A stretch of 64,000 nt of DNA from Pseudomonas rhodesiae (GTDB taxonomy: Bacteria > Pseudomonadota > Gammaproteobacteria > Pseudomonadales > Pseudomonadaceae), in NCBI RefSeq assembly GCF_007858255.1, contig NZ_VFEU01000001.1, positions 372,001 to 436,000 of the forward strand. The letters are read 5' to 3'. Both the position numbers and the translations under genes were made by a program. A model generated the notes under the pieces. The model ran no database searches and was not told where the DNA came from. It was given only the letters and a program-made list of their open reading frames with translations. Shown in pieces: positions 19,776-30,579 of the stretch (its first letter is position 1; every line of letters starts with the position of its first letter).

Positions 19776-20650
19776 GCGGATCGACGCACCGGTGTGGTCC
19801 AGCGTTCCGACAGAACCACGCCGCCCAGGGTCAGCAACCCACCCACCAAGTGATACAACGCCAGTTCTTCCTTGAGCACCGCCGCCGCAATGAGTGCGGT
19901 GATCAACGGCAGCAGGTTGAAAAACAGCGTGGTGCGGCTCGGCCCGAGGGTTTTGACCGAATGCATCCACGCCAGCGGTGCGAGCATCGACGCCAGCACG
20001 CAGGCGTACAGCACCAACGGAATATTCGCCCAGCCCAGGCCGGCCTTTGCGGAGAACAGGTACAGCGGCAACAGCACCACCACCGCCACCAGTATCTGCA
20101 AATACAACAACACCAACGGCGGCAGGCGCAGCTGCCATTTTTTCAGCAGCGTGCTGTAGACCGCGTAGGCCAGGGTGGCCACCAGCATCATCGCGTCGCC
20201 CAGGTTGACCCCATGTTGCAGCAGGGCGCCGAGGCTGCCGGCCGACACCACTACCGCCACCCCGGCAAACGACAGCACCGCACCGGTGAGCGCGCCGAAG
20301 GTCAGGCGCTGGCCGAGGCTGATAATGGCGGCGGTCAACGCCATCAACGGCATCAGCGACAGAATGATGCCCATATTGGTGGCGCTGGTCAGCGACGCGG
20401 CGTAATACGCCAGGCTCTGGTACACCGCCATGCCTAGTACGCCGAGGATGCAGACCTTGCCCAGGTTGGGGCGGATGGTCGGCCAATGAGCGATCACCGG
20501 TTTGAGCATGAACGGGGTAAACAGCAGGGCCGCCAGCAGCCAGCGGTAGAAACCGATTTCGGCAGGGAAGATCGAACCCACGGCCAATTTGTTGACCACG
20601 GTGTTGCCGGCCCAGATAAAGATGGCCAGCAAGGGATAAGCGTATTGCAT
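19772..20650 (-). CDS. EamA-family (DMT superfamily) inner-membrane transporter
   Basis: 292 residues and about ten membrane segments in two EamA repeats, the first around IFIWAGNTVVNKLAVGSIFP and FYRWLLAALLFTPF, the second around DAMMLVATLAYAVYSTLLKK with LGPSRTTLFFNLLPLITALI near the end. Drug/metabolite exporters of this type export amino acids or metabolites; the substrate cannot be read from sequence. Monocistronic, tail-to-tail with the lipase. Confidence 0.85.
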   Translation of the reverse strand: MQYAYPLLAIFIWAGNTVVNKLAVGSIFPAEIGFYRWLLAALLFTPFMLKPVIAHWPTIRPNLGKVCILGVLGMAVYQSLAYYAASLTSATNMGIILSLMPLMALTAAIISLGQRLTFGALTGAVLSFAGVAVVVSAGSLGALLQHGVNLGDAMMLVATLAYAVYSTLLKKWQLRLPPLVLLYLQILVAVVVLLPLYLFSAKAGLGWANIPLVLYACVLASMLAPLAWMHSVKTLGPSRTTLFFNLLPLITALIAAAVLKEELALYHLVGGLLTLGGVVLSERWTTPVRRSA

Positions 20651-20770
20651 GACAGCGCCGCATGGATGAATGAGCGGGGATTATCCTCTCTCAGCGCCGG
20701 AAGGTGTAACAAGGTTTGACTACACTCTCCACAGGCCGTGCCCTCCGCATGGTAACCGGGAGAAAACTCC

Positions 20771-21073
20771 ATGAAGATGCTGCGTATTCCGTTGTTGATG
20801 ATGGGCCTGCTGATGTGTGCCGAGGGCTTTGCCGCCACCGCCCAGCAGACCAAGATGACCACCTGCAACGCCGAAGCCACCACCAAGACGCTCAAGGGCG
20901 ATGAGCGCAAGGCGTTTATGAAAACCTGCCTGTCGGCCCCGGCCGCCAACGATGCCAAGACGCTGACGCCGCAGCAGCAGAAAATGAAGGATTGCAACGC
21001 GTCGGCGAAGACCAAGGCGCTGACCGGTGATGCGCGCAAGACCTTTATGAGTAGCTGCCTCAAGGGCAGTTGA
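20771..21073 (+). CDS. psiF: PsiF repeat protein (phosphate-starvation-inducible family)
   Basis: 100 residues with a signal peptide (LRIPLLMMGLLMCAEGFAA) and two PsiF repeats: KMTTCNAEATTKTLKGDERK with AFMKTCL, then KMKDCNASAKTKALTGDARK with TFMSSCL. Each repeat has a conserved Cys pair. Periplasmic small protein of unknown biochemical role, phosphate-starvation inducible in E. coli. No Pho box was recognised upstream. GGGAG precedes the ATG by 8 bases. Confidence 0.88.
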   Translation: MKMLRIPLLMMGLLMCAEGFAATAQQTKMTTCNAEATTKTLKGDERKAFMKTCLSAPAANDAKTLTPQQQKMKDCNASAKTKALTGDARKTFMSSCLKGS

Positions 21074-21102
21074 GTAGGCGACTCCTCTTGGGCGACTCAT
21101 CG

Positions 21103-21181
21103 ACTTGCCCCCGATAACGGTGTATCAGTCAGCTCTTGCGTCCACTGATGCACCGCAATCGGCGGCAAGCCCCTTCCCACG
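21103..21181. repeat. Degenerate REPIN
   Basis: Two diverged inverted REP copies (CTTGCCCCCGATAACGG ... CAATCGGCGGCAAGCCCCTTCCCAC) with a GTATCAGTCAG spacer, between psiF and the AI-2E transporter gene. More eroded than the other copies in the window. Confidence 0.75.
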
Positions 21182-21255
21182 CTTGATCGCACTCGCTTGA
21201 TTCCCTTAAGGCTGGCAGACTGCCCATCCTTTAACGCCGTTCGTTTTGAGGCTGT

Positions 21256-22269
21256 ATGCCAACGTTTTCTCAGCGTCATATGTTGTTGCTGGCCAGCTAC
21301 ATCATTATTTTTGGCGGATTGCTGCTGGTATTGCCGCTCAAGTTGCTACCCAGCCTGCTGGCCGGTCTGTTGGTCTACGAACTGGTCAACATGCTCACCC
21401 CTCAACTGCAACGGCTGATCGAAGGCCGGCGCGCGCGCTGGCTGGCGGTGGCCTTGCTGGGCACCGTGATCGTCAGCGTGCTGACGCTGATCTTTGCCGG
21501 CGCTATCAGCTTCCTGCTCCACGAAGCGGAAAACCCTGGCGCTTCCCTCGACAAGTTCATGGGCGTGGTCGATCGTGCGCGCGGCCAACTGCCGCCGTTC
21601 CTCGACGCCTACCTGCCCGCCAGCGCCGCCGAGTTCCGCGTGGCCATCGGCGACTGGCTGAGCAAGCACCTGAGCGAACTGCAACTGGTGGGCAAAGACG
21701 CGGCGCACATGTTCGTGACACTGCTGATCGGCATGGTGCTCGGCGCGATCATTGCCCTGCAACGCATTCCCGACCTGACCAAGCGCAAGCCCCTGGCCGC
21801 AGCGTTGTTCGACCGCCTGCACCTGCTGGTCCAGGCGTTTCGCAATATCGTCTTCGCGCAAATCAAAATCGCCGCCCTCAACACCGCCTTCACCGCCGTG
21901 TTCCTGGCCGTGGTGCTGCCGCTGTGCGGCATCCACCTGCCGCTGACCAAGACCCTGATTGTGCTGACCTTCCTGCTCGGCCTGTTGCCGGTGATTGGCA
22001 ACCTGATGTCCAACACCCTGATCACCATCGTCGCGCTGTCGTTGTCGATCTGGGTCGCCGTGGCTGCGTTGGGCTATCTGATCGTGATCCACAAGGTCGA
22101 GTACTTCCTCAACGCCCGCATCGTGGGCGGGCAGATCAGTGCCAAGTCGTGGGAATTGTTGTTGGCGATGCTGGTGTTCGAAGCGGCATTCGGTTTGCCG
22201 GGGGTGGTGGCGGGGCCGATTTACTATGCGTACCTCAAGAGTGAGTTGAAGCTGGGGGGGATGGTTTAA
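21256..22269 (+). CDS. AI-2E family transporter (PerM-like)
   Basis: 337 residues, with N-terminal hydrophobic segments (MLLLASYIIIFGGLLLVLPL), a central amphipathic soluble region about residues 95-155, and a C-terminal membrane domain with QIKIAALNTAFTAVFLAVVL and FLLGLLPVIGNLMSNTLITI. The GxxPVIGNL/xP region is typical of the AI-2E/PerM (UPF0118) family. Some members export quorum-sensing molecules or act as Na/H antiporters; no specific substrate can be given. Followed by a REPIN. Confidence 0.82.
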   Translation: MPTFSQRHMLLLASYIIIFGGLLLVLPLKLLPSLLAGLLVYELVNMLTPQLQRLIEGRRARWLAVALLGTVIVSVLTLIFAGAISFLLHEAENPGASLDKFMGVVDRARGQLPPFLDAYLPASAAEFRVAIGDWLSKHLSELQLVGKDAAHMFVTLLIGMVLGAIIALQRIPDLTKRKPLAAALFDRLHLLVQAFRNIVFAQIKIAALNTAFTAVFLAVVLPLCGIHLPLTKTLIVLTFLLGLLPVIGNLMSNTLITIVALSLSIWVAVAALGYLIVIHKVEYFLNARIVGGQISAKSWELLLAMLVFEAAFGLPGVVAGPIYYAYLKSELKLGGMV

Positions 22270-22292
22270 GGCTTGTTTTGCCTGGGCTGACG

Positions 22293-22368
22293 CCATCGGG
22301 GGCAAGCCCCCTCCCACCTTTGAATGCGTTCACAAATCAAAATGTGGGAGGGGGGCTTGCCCCCGATA
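22293..22368. repeat. REPIN, short tail-to-tail form
   Basis: CCATCGGGGGCAAGCCCCC ... GGGGGGCTTGCCCCCGATAA, a ~76-bp inverted pair located between the convergent AI-2E transporter and yegD genes, where it can act as a shared 3'-end hairpin. Confidence 0.9.
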
Positions 22369-22394
22369 ACACACCTCGGTATCCCAGGTGAAAT

Positions 22395-23663
22395 TCAGCA
22401 GCCGTAGCGCTTACTCGCCTCAATCGCCAACCCGCTGCCGATACTGCCGAAAATATTCCCTTCCACATGCCGCGCATTCGGCAACATCGCCGCGATGCTG
22501 TGGCGCAGTGCCGGGATGCCGCTGGAGCCGCCGGTGAAGAACACGGTGTCTACCTGCGCCACGCTGACCGAGGCATCGTTGAGCAGTTGAGTCACGCTGC
22601 CACGTACACGTTCGAGCAGCCCGTCGATGGCTGACTCGAACAAGCTGCGGCTCAGGTCCACGCTCAAGCCACGCTCGATGCGGTCGAGCGGCACATGGCG
22701 ATTGTCGTCGTGGGTCAGCTGGATCTTGGTTTCTTCCACTTCCATCGCCAGCCAGTGCCCGGCGCGCTGTTCGATCAGCTTGAACAGGCGGTCGATGCCG
22801 CCGGTGTCTTCGATGTCGTAGCGCATGCTGCCCAGGGCCAACTGGGATTTTTGCGAGTACACCGAGTTGATGGTGTGCCAGGTCGCCAGGTTCATGTGGT
22901 GGCTGGTGGGCATGTAGGCGCCGCTCTTCATGCGGCTGCCGTAGCCGAACAGCGGCATCATGCCGGCCAGCGAGAGTTGCTTATCGAAGTCGGTTCCGCC
23001 GATGTGCACGCCGCCGGTGGCGAGGATGTCATCGTGACGGTTGTCGTTGTGGCGACGCTCCGGTGACAGGCGCACCAGCGAGAAGTCGGACGTACCGCCG
23101 CCGATGTCGACGATCAGCACCAGCTCCTCCTTTTCGATGGTGGATTCGTAGTCGAACGCTGCGGCAATCGGTTCGTACTGGAACGAGATGTCCTTGAAAC
23201 CGATCTTGCGGGCCACATCTACCAACGTGTTTTCCGCTTCCTGGTCGGCCAGCGGGTCGTCATCGACAAAGAACACCGGGCGCCCCAGCACCACTTCTTC
23301 GAACTCGCGGCCGGCGTTGGCTTCGGCGCGGCTCTTGAGCTGGCCGATAAACAGCGCCAGCAGGTCGGTGAACGGCATCGCCGTGCCCAATACGCTGGTG
23401 TCGTGCTTGATCAGCTTGGAACCCAGCAGGCTCTTGAGCGAGCGCATCAGCCGGCCTTCGTAGTTTTCCAGGTATTCGTGCAGGGCCAGGCGACCGTAGA
23501 CCGGGCGACGCTCCTCGAAGTTGAAGAACACCACCGACGGCAGGGTGATTTTGTCGTCCTCCAGCGCAATAAGCGTCTCCTCGCCGGGGCGGATCCAGCC
23601 GACGGTGGAGTTGGACGTGCCGAAGTCGATGCCGCAGGCACGGGCTGGGGATGGGTTTTTCAT
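22395..23663 (-). CDS. yegD: Hsp70-family chaperone-like ATPase YegD
   Basis: 422 residues, the actin-like ATPase domain of Hsp70 without the full substrate-binding domain, as in YegD. ACGIDFGTSNSTVGW is the phosphate-1 motif, VLGRPVFF and YEPIAAAFDYE follow, LVLIVDIGGGTSDFSLVRL is phosphate-2, and VFFTGGSSGIPALRHSI the adenosine motif. Divergent from cbpA with 239 bases between, so the two chaperone genes probably share a control region. Client proteins are unknown. Confidence 0.88.
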   Translation of the reverse strand: MKNPSPARACGIDFGTSNSTVGWIRPGEETLIALEDDKITLPSVVFFNFEERRPVYGRLALHEYLENYEGRLMRSLKSLLGSKLIKHDTSVLGTAMPFTDLLALFIGQLKSRAEANAGREFEEVVLGRPVFFVDDDPLADQEAENTLVDVARKIGFKDISFQYEPIAAAFDYESTIEKEELVLIVDIGGGTSDFSLVRLSPERRHNDNRHDDILATGGVHIGGTDFDKQLSLAGMMPLFGYGSRMKSGAYMPTSHHMNLATWHTINSVYSQKSQLALGSMRYDIEDTGGIDRLFKLIEQRAGHWLAMEVEETKIQLTHDDNRHVPLDRIERGLSVDLSRSLFESAIDGLLERVRGSVTQLLNDASVSVAQVDTVFFTGGSSGIPALRHSIAAMLPNARHVEGNIFGSIGSGLAIEASKRYGC

Positions 23664-23748
23664 GTCTATCGGGTTCCGGTCGAAAAACGGCCGCGCAGTG
23701 TATGCCAGTCCAGAGCCGATGCGTAGGCCGACTATCTGTTAAATCACG

Positions 23749-23776
23749 CTTGAAAGTCGCCGATTTGCCCCCACAT
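23749..23776 (+). promoter_or_regulatory. Sigma-32 (heat-shock) promoter of cbpA
   Basis: CTTGAAA at 23749-23755 and CCCCACAT at 23769-23776, 13 bases apart, closely match the RpoH consensus CTTGAAA-N11-16-CCCCATNT. It points toward cbpA (ATG 23903), leaving a leader of about 120 nt. Confidence 0.65.
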
Positions 23777-23902
23777 CTGTTGCATACGGCTAGCGCCGAT
23801 AACACTTTGACGCACCCCCAGGCCATAAGACTCAACAAGTGCAAAGCATCGCACCTTGTGCCCTGGGCTGTGCGATCCCGATGAGAGGATGGTGAACCGC
23901 CG

Positions 23903-24841
23903 ATGGATTTCAAAGACTACTACAAGATTCTGGGTGTCGAGCCGACGGCCGATGACAAGGAAATCAAGACCGCCTATCGCAAGCTGGCTCGCAAATATCA
24001 CCCCGATGTGAGCAAGGAAAAAGACGCCGAAGCCAAGTTCAAGGACGCGTCCGAAGCCTATGAAGCGCTCAAAAGCGCGGATAAGCGCGCCGAATACGAC
24101 GAGCTGCGCAAGTATGGCCAGCATGGTCAGCCGTTCCAGGGGCCACCGGGCTGGCAGAGCCGTGGCGGCTTTGGTGGCGGCCAGGACGCGGGCGATTTTT
24201 CGGACTTCTTCAGTTCGATCTTCGGCTCCCGTGGCGACGCTTTTGGCGGCGGCCAGCGCCGCTCCGCAGCGCGCAAGGGCCAGGACGTGGAGATGCAACT
24301 TTCGGTATTCCTTGAGGAGACGCTGTCCACCGAGTCCAAGCAGATCAGCTTCCAGGTGCCGCAATACGACGCCTCGGGCCGGCATGTCAGCAACACCACC
24401 AAGAGCCTGAACGTGAAGATCCCCGCCGGCGTCACCGACGGCGAGCGTATCCGCCTCAAGGGGCAAGGTGCGCCCGGCGTGGCCGGTGGGCCCAATGGCG
24501 ATCTGTACCTGATCATCAAGTTCGCGCCGCACCCCAAGTTCGAAGTGGACGGCGAAAACCTGATCACCCACTTGCCGCTGGCACCGTGGGAATTGGCGTT
24601 GGGCGCGGAAGTCGCGGTGCCGACCTTGACCGGCAGGATCAACCTCAAAGTGCCGGCCGGCAGCCAGAACGGCCAGCGCATGCGCGTTAAGGGGCACGGT
24701 TTGATGAACAAGGCCGGGCAGCGCGGGTTCCTCTACGTGCAGCTCAAGGCAGTGATGCCTAAGCAGGCCGACGACGAAACCATCGCGCTGTGGCAGGCGC
24801 TGGCCAAGAAGGCCAACTTCAACCCGCGCGAAAACGTCTAA
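23903..24841 (+). CDS. cbpA: Curved-DNA-binding DnaJ-class co-chaperone CbpA
   Basis: 312 residues. J domain at 1-70 with HPD at 33-35 ([20 protein letters not shown]), then a G/F-rich linker ([13 protein letters not shown]) and two DnaJ C-terminal beta domains ([40 protein letters not shown]). The zinc-finger region of DnaJ is absent, which marks CbpA. It stimulates DnaK and binds curved DNA. No cbpM modulator gene follows; the next gene is a convergent sensor kinase. A sigma-32-like promoter lies upstream. Confidence 0.92.
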   Translation: MDFKDYYKILGVEPTADDKEIKTAYRKLARKYHPDVSKEKDAEAKFKDASEAYEALKSADKRAEYDELRKYGQHGQPFQGPPGWQSRGGFGGGQDAGDFSDFFSSIFGSRGDAFGGGQRRSAARKGQDVEMQLSVFLEETLSTESKQISFQVPQYDASGRHVSNTTKSLNVKIPAGVTDGERIRLKGQGAPGVAGGPNGDLYLIIKFAPHPKFEVDGENLITHLPLAPWELALGAEVAVPTLTGRINLKVPAGSQNGQRMRVKGHGLMNKAGQRGFLYVQLKAVMPKQADDETIALWQALAKKANFNPRENV

Positions 24842-24862
24842 ACCCGCCCCGGCGCGGGACCG

Positions 24863-25990
24863 TCACAGCGAGCGCGGCAGCACCACGGTAAAGGTGGTGC
24901 CGTCCGCCTCGCTGGACGTCACTTCAATGCTGCCCCGATGGGCCAGCACCACTTCCTTGACGATAAACAAACCCAACCCCAGGCTGGTCGACGTGCTGCC
25001 CGGTTCCTCATTGGCGCTGCGCACCAGTGGGTCGAATACCGTGCCCAGGGCGGCTTCGGGGATCGGCGGGCCGTAGTTGTGCATGCGCAATTCCACGCTG
25101 TCCGCCGTGCCTTTGAGCGTCAGGGTCACCGCCTGGCTGTGGGTGCCGTGCTGCAAGGCGTTGCCGATCAGATTCTGCAGCAGTTGGTCGACGCGGCCAC
25201 GGTCCCACTGACCGTGGGTGTCGCCATGGATGATCAGGGCCGGGTTGCATTCCGGGCGACCTGCGCACGCCTCGTCGATGGCCTCGCGCGCGGCGTCCGC
25301 CAGGCTCATGGGTTTGGGGTCGATGGGCAGGCTGCTGCCCAAACGGCTGCGTACGAACTCCAGCAGGTCGCTGACCATCGCCCCCATGTGGCGCGCGCCG
25401 TTGCGGATATTGCCCAGCAGGCTCAACCCCTGGTTATCCAACTGGGCCTTGCGCAACAGCATCTCGCTCGACATGTTCACTGCCTGCAACGGCGCGCGCA
25501 GGTCGTGGCCGAGGATCGCCAGGAAGATGTCCCGCGAGCGCGCCACTTGTTCGGCGTAGGCTGCGGTGGACTCGGCCAGGGCTTCGTCGATGGCTTCATT
25601 GAAGCGGATCATGTCTTGCAGGTCTGCCCGTTGCGGGGTTTGCACGCTGTCGACCCACAGCCGGATCACGCAGGCGCGCAAATGGCGGAACTCGGAGGTC
25701 ATCTGCACCAGGTCAAAGCCCACGGTATGGCGCAGCTCGCCATGGCTGGCGGCGGCTTGATCCAGGCTGGGGGTTTTCTCCGGGCCTTCGCCCTTGGCCT
25801 TGGCGGCTTGTTCGCTGGCGCTTTGGCGGGTGTTCATGTCACGGGCGGCGGCCAGCAGGATCGAATGGGCGTGGTCGCGCAATTGTGTGCGGTTGAGGGT
25901 GTCGGCGGCGGGTGTCAGGGTCTGGGCGAACAGCTCCCATTCATCAACGATCTGCTCGGCGTGTAACACGATGAATTCGGATAAACGCAT
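24863..25990 (-). CDS. Soluble sensor histidine kinase with RsbRD-like N-terminal domain
   Basis: 375 residues with no membrane segment. Residues 1-150 look like the helical RsbRD N-terminal sensor domain (FIVLHAEQIVDEWELFAQTL; VGFDLVQMTSEFRHLRACVI). Then HisKA with the phospho-acceptor in FLAILGHDLRAPLQAVN, and HATPase_c with the N-box in NLIGNALQHG and G-box in SLGLGLFIVKE. The frame extends to 26038; ATG 25990 (MRLSEFIV) fits the domain start. No response regulator gene is adjacent, so it is an orphan kinase. Its stimulus is unknown. Confidence 0.85.
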   Translation of the reverse strand: MRLSEFIVLHAEQIVDEWELFAQTLTPAADTLNRTQLRDHAHSILLAAARDMNTRQSASEQAAKAKGEGPEKTPSLDQAAASHGELRHTVGFDLVQMTSEFRHLRACVIRLWVDSVQTPQRADLQDMIRFNEAIDEALAESTAAYAEQVARSRDIFLAILGHDLRAPLQAVNMSSEMLLRKAQLDNQGLSLLGNIRNGARHMGAMVSDLLEFVRSRLGSSLPIDPKPMSLADAAREAIDEACAGRPECNPALIIHGDTHGQWDRGRVDQLLQNLIGNALQHGTHSQAVTLTLKGTADSVELRMHNYGPPIPEAALGTVFDPLVRSANEEPGSTSTSLGLGLFIVKEVVLAHRGSIEVTSSEADGTTFTVVLPRSL

Positions 25991-26084
25991 GGCCAGGTTT
26001 CCAGAACGATGAAAGCGCGTGGCGCATCGTAGCGCCATACGCGTGCTTCATTCACTGGCCCTGCAGGCCTGTGCCGATGAACGG

Positions 26085-27785
26085 TCAGAACAGGAAGTAA
26101 CGCTGCGCCATCGGCAGCACATCGGCCGGTTCGCACCAGAGCAATTGCCCGTCCGCCTTGACCTGATAGGTCTGCGGGTCCACGTCGATCTCCGGCAGGT
26201 AATCGTTGTGGATCAGGTCGGTTTTCTGCATATCACGGCAGCCCTTGACCACGCCGATGCGTTTCTTCAAACCCAGCGCTTCGGGCAGCCCCTCGTCCAG
26301 CGCCGCCTGGCTGATAAACGTCAGGCTGGTGGCGTGCAATGAGCTGCCAAAGCTGGCGAACATCGGGCGGTAGTGCACCGGTTGCGGGGTCGGGATCGAA
26401 GCGTTGGCATCGCCCATCAGGCTGGAGGCAATCGCGCCGCCCTTGAGGATCAGCGTCGGCTTGATCCCGAAAAATGCCGGACGCCACAGCACCAGGTCGG
26501 CCCATTTGCCCACTTCGATGGAGCCCACCTCATGGCTGATGCCATGGGTGATCGCCGGGTTGATGGTGTACTTGGCGATGTAGCGTTTGGCGCGGAAATT
26601 GTCGTTGCCCGGACCGTCGCCGGGCAGGGCGCCGCGTTGCTTTTTCATTTTGTCGGCGGTTTGCCAGGTGCGCGTGATCACTTCGCCGACGCGGCCCATA
26701 GCCTGGCTGTCGGAACTTATCATCGAGAACGCGCCGAGGTCGTGCAGGATGTCTTCGGCGGCGATGGTTTCGCGGCGGATGCGGCTTTCGGCGAAGGCCA
26801 CGTCTTCGGCAATGCTGGGGTCCAGGTGATGGCAGACCATCAACATGTCCAGGTGCTCGTCAATGGTGTTGCGGGTGAACGGCCGCGTCGGATTGGTGGA
26901 GCTGGGCAGTACGTTGGGGAAGCCGCACGCCTTGATGATGTCCGGCGCGTGGCCGCCGCCGGCGCCCTCGGTGTGGTAGGTATGGATGGTGCGACCCTTG
27001 AGCGCGGCGAGGGTGGTTTCGACAAAACCGGACTCGTTGAGGGTGTCGCTGTGGATCGCCACTTGCACGTCGTAGTCGTCCGCCACCGTTAGGCAGTTGT
27101 CGATGCTCGCCGGGGTGGTGCCCCAGTCTTCATGCAGCTTCAAACCGATGGCGCCAGCCTTGACCTGTTCGATCAATGGGCCCGGCAGGCTGGCGTTGCC
27201 CTTGCCGGTAAAGCCGATGTTCATTGGGAACGAATCGCTGGCCTGCAGCATGCGCGCCAGGTGCCACGGCCCCGAGGTGCAGGTGGTGGCATTGGTGCCG
27301 GTGGCCGGGCCGGTACCGCCGCCGATCATGGTGGTGACGCCGCTGGTCAGGGCTTCTTCGATCTGCTGCGGGCAAATGAAATGCACATGGGAGTCGATGC
27401 CGCCGGCGGTGAGGATCATGCCTTCGCCGGCGATCACTTCAGTGCTGGCGCCGATGGCCATGGTCACGCCGGGCTGGATATCCGGGTTACCGGCTTTGCC
27501 GATGGCGTGGATGCGCCCGTTCTTGAGGCCCACGTCGGCCTTGACGATGCCCCAGTGGTCGATGATCAATGCATTGGTGATCAAGGTGTCGACCACCTCG
27601 GCGGCGAGCAACTGGCTCTGGCCCTGGCCGTCGCGGATCACCTTGCCGCCACCGAATTTGACCTCTTCGCCGTACACGGTGAAGTCCTGTTCCACTTCGA
27701 CGAACAGCTCGGTGTCGGCCAGGCGGACCTTGTCGCCGACGGTGGGGCCGTACATATCGGCGTAGGCTTGGCGGCTGATTTTCAT
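26085..27785 (-). CDS. ureC: Urease alpha subunit (catalytic, nickel-binding)
   Basis: 566 residues, the usual length. Nickel and active-site elements are all visible: [14 protein letters not shown] (two nickel His), [12 protein letters not shown] (carbamylated Lys), [10 protein letters not shown] and [14 protein letters not shown] (His ligands), and the mobile flap LMVCHHLDP with the flap Cys and catalytic His. Hydrolyses urea to ammonia and carbamate as (UreABC)3. The open frame runs on upstream through a REPIN to 27848; ATG 27785 ([15 protein letters not shown]) is the family start. Separated from ureB by 111 bases holding a REPIN. Confidence 0.97.
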   Translation of the reverse strand: MKISRQAYADMYGPTVGDKVRLADTELFVEVEQDFTVYGEEVKFGGGKVIRDGQGQSQLLAAEVVDTLITNALIIDHWGIVKADVGLKNGRIHAIGKAGNPDIQPGVTMAIGASTEVIAGEGMILTAGGIDSHVHFICPQQIEEALTSGVTTMIGGGTGPATGTNATTCTSGPWHLARMLQASDSFPMNIGFTGKGNASLPGPLIEQVKAGAIGLKLHEDWGTTPASIDNCLTVADDYDVQVAIHSDTLNESGFVETTLAALKGRTIHTYHTEGAGGGHAPDIIKACGFPNVLPSSTNPTRPFTRNTIDEHLDMLMVCHHLDPSIAEDVAFAESRIRRETIAAEDILHDLGAFSMISSDSQAMGRVGEVITRTWQTADKMKKQRGALPGDGPGNDNFRAKRYIAKYTINPAITHGISHEVGSIEVGKWADLVLWRPAFFGIKPTLILKGGAIASSLMGDANASIPTPQPVHYRPMFASFGSSLHATSLTFISQAALDEGLPEALGLKKRIGVVKGCRDMQKTDLIHNDYLPEIDVDPQTYQVKADGQLLWCEPADVLPMAQRYFLF

Positions 27786-27823
27786 GTGTGTGCCCTGAAA
27801 TATTTGTGTTGAATGTGAAATCG

Positions 27824-27890
27824 CTATCGGGGGCAAGCCCCCTCCCACCTTTGGAATGCGTTCCCCTGTGGGAGGGGGCTTGCCCCCGAT
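27824..27890. repeat. REPIN inside the urease operon (ureB-ureC gap)
   Basis: CTATCGGGGGCAAGCCCCC ... GGGGGCTTGCCCCCGATGA inverted pair in the 111-base gap between ureB and ureC. It separates two subunit genes needed in equal amounts. Confidence 0.9.
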
Positions 27891-27896
27891 GAGGCC

Positions 27897-29250
<1,354 letters not shown>

Positions 29251-29259
29251 GAGCGTGCC

Positions 29260-29562
29260 TCAGGCAATCGGTTGATGAACGGTGACCAGCTTGGTGCCGT
29301 CCGGAAAAGTGGCTTCCACCTGGATATCCGGGATCATCTCCGGGATGCCTTCCATCACTTGTTCACGGCTCAGCAGGGTGGTGCCGTAGTGCATCAGGTC
29401 GGCCACCGTGCGGCCATCACGGGCGCCTTCCATCAAGGCGGCGGAGATGTAGGCGATGGTTTCCGGGTAATTGAGCTTCACCCCACGCGCCAGGCGGCGC
29501 TCGGCAACTAAGCCGGCGGTGAAGATCAGCAGTTTGTCTTTTTCCCGTGGGGTCAGGTCCAT
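29260..29562 (-). CDS. ureA: Urease gamma subunit
   Basis: 100 residues, full length. [40 protein letters not shown] and [20 protein letters not shown]-like segments (here [20 protein letters not shown]) define UreA. Structural subunit. 146 bases holding a REPIN separate it from ureD; the first GNAT gene follows 9 bases downstream. Confidence 0.96.
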   Translation of the reverse strand: MDLTPREKDKLLIFTAGLVAERRLARGVKLNYPETIAYISAALMEGARDGRTVADLMHYGTTLLSREQVMEGIPEMIPDIQVEATFPDGTKLVTVHQPIA

Positions 29563-29610
29563 GGTTCAGTCCGTCGTGAAATACATTCGTAAATACAGTG
29601 AAGATTAAGT

Positions 29611-29698
29611 GTGGGAGGGGGCTTGCCCCCGATAGCAGTGGGTCAGTGAAAAATGCTCTGCTTGACACGCCACTATCGGGAGCAAGCCCCCTCCCACA
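29611..29698. repeat. REPIN inside the urease operon (ureD-ureA gap)
   Basis: GTGGGAGGGGGCTTGCCCCC ... ATCGGGAGCAAGCCCCCTCCC, the ~88-bp form with a GGTCAGTG spacer. It sits between the accessory gene ureD and the structural gene ureA. Confidence 0.9.
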
Positions 29699-29708
29699 TT
29701 TTTGATCT

Positions 29709-30548
29709 TCATGTGCTCCAGATTCTCGGTGATACCGCTTCTCGGCCCAATATGGCCGGGCGCAACAGCCGCCACACATCAATCAACCATCCCCGCGCCA
29801 GCAACGCCTCGCTGGCCAGGCAGCGGGCCACCAGCAAGCCGGGCAATTGGGTCAGGTCGCCGCGCACGGCGTGGGGCAGCGCGCGGCAACGTTCCAATAA
29901 CTCAGGGTCGATATCGCCCGTCACCAGCAACGTGGCGAACACCGGTTGCCCGTCCAGGCCGATGGGCGAATCCAGCAGCCCGTCGCCGCCGACGATGCGT
30001 TGGCGTTCATGCCAGAGCGACTGCCCGTCGCGGCGGATATCCAAGTGCGATTGAAAGTGCCCAAGGTCGAAGCGTTCGTCACTGGCCGGGCGGCCCAGCG
30101 CAACCACGTCCCAATAGAACAGCCGGGCATCGCCGTGCAGGTCGATGCGCGTGGTGAGTTCGGCTTGGGCCGCACTGAACACGATGGTTTCCTGGGGCAG
30201 CCACTCCAGCGTGGCGCCGGCCTCCACCGTCAGCGCCAGTTGCTGAAACGCCGGGCCGCTGGCGCGGTACCACTTGGCCGCGCCGGGGCTGGTCAGTTGT
30301 GCCCAGGCGCCCTCGGCGACGTGGGCGCTGATGTCCAGGCGGTCGCCGCCGGCAATGCCGCCCGGTGGATGCACAATGATGTGCTGGCACACCTCGGGGC
30401 CTTCGGCATACAGATGCTTTTGCACGCGCAGCGGGCCGAGGTGGCGGCGCATCACCGGGCGCGTGGTGTCGCCGAAGCGCGCGTAGCCTAGCTCCAGCGC
30501 GGCGTGCCAGCTGGGGGTGAACAGGGCAGGGGAAACGGGCAGGTTCAT
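29709..30548 (-). CDS. ureD: Urease accessory protein UreD (UreH)
   Basis: 279 residues. Family segments are [55 protein letters not shown] and [12 protein letters not shown], then [13 protein letters not shown]. UreD is the scaffold that docks on apo-urease and recruits UreF-UreG for nickel insertion. ATG 30548 ([16 protein letters not shown]) is the family start; the frame is open 9 codons further. 31 bases after urtE, so urea uptake and urease genes form one long unit. Confidence 0.94.
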   Translation of the reverse strand: MNLPVSPALFTPSWHAALELGYARFGDTTRPVMRRHLGPLRVQKHLYAEGPEVCQHIIVHPPGGIAGGDRLDISAHVAEGAWAQLTSPGAAKWYRASGPAFQQLALTVEAGATLEWLPQETIVFSAAQAELTTRIDLHGDARLFYWDVVALGRPASDERFDLGHFQSHLDIRRDGQSLWHERQRIVGGDGLLDSPIGLDGQPVFATLLVTGDIDPELLERCRALPHAVRGDLTQLPGLLVARCLASEALLARGWLIDVWRLLRPAILGREAVSPRIWST

Positions 30549-30579
30549 AACGGCGTGCTTTTCGTGAGGTCGCAACAGA

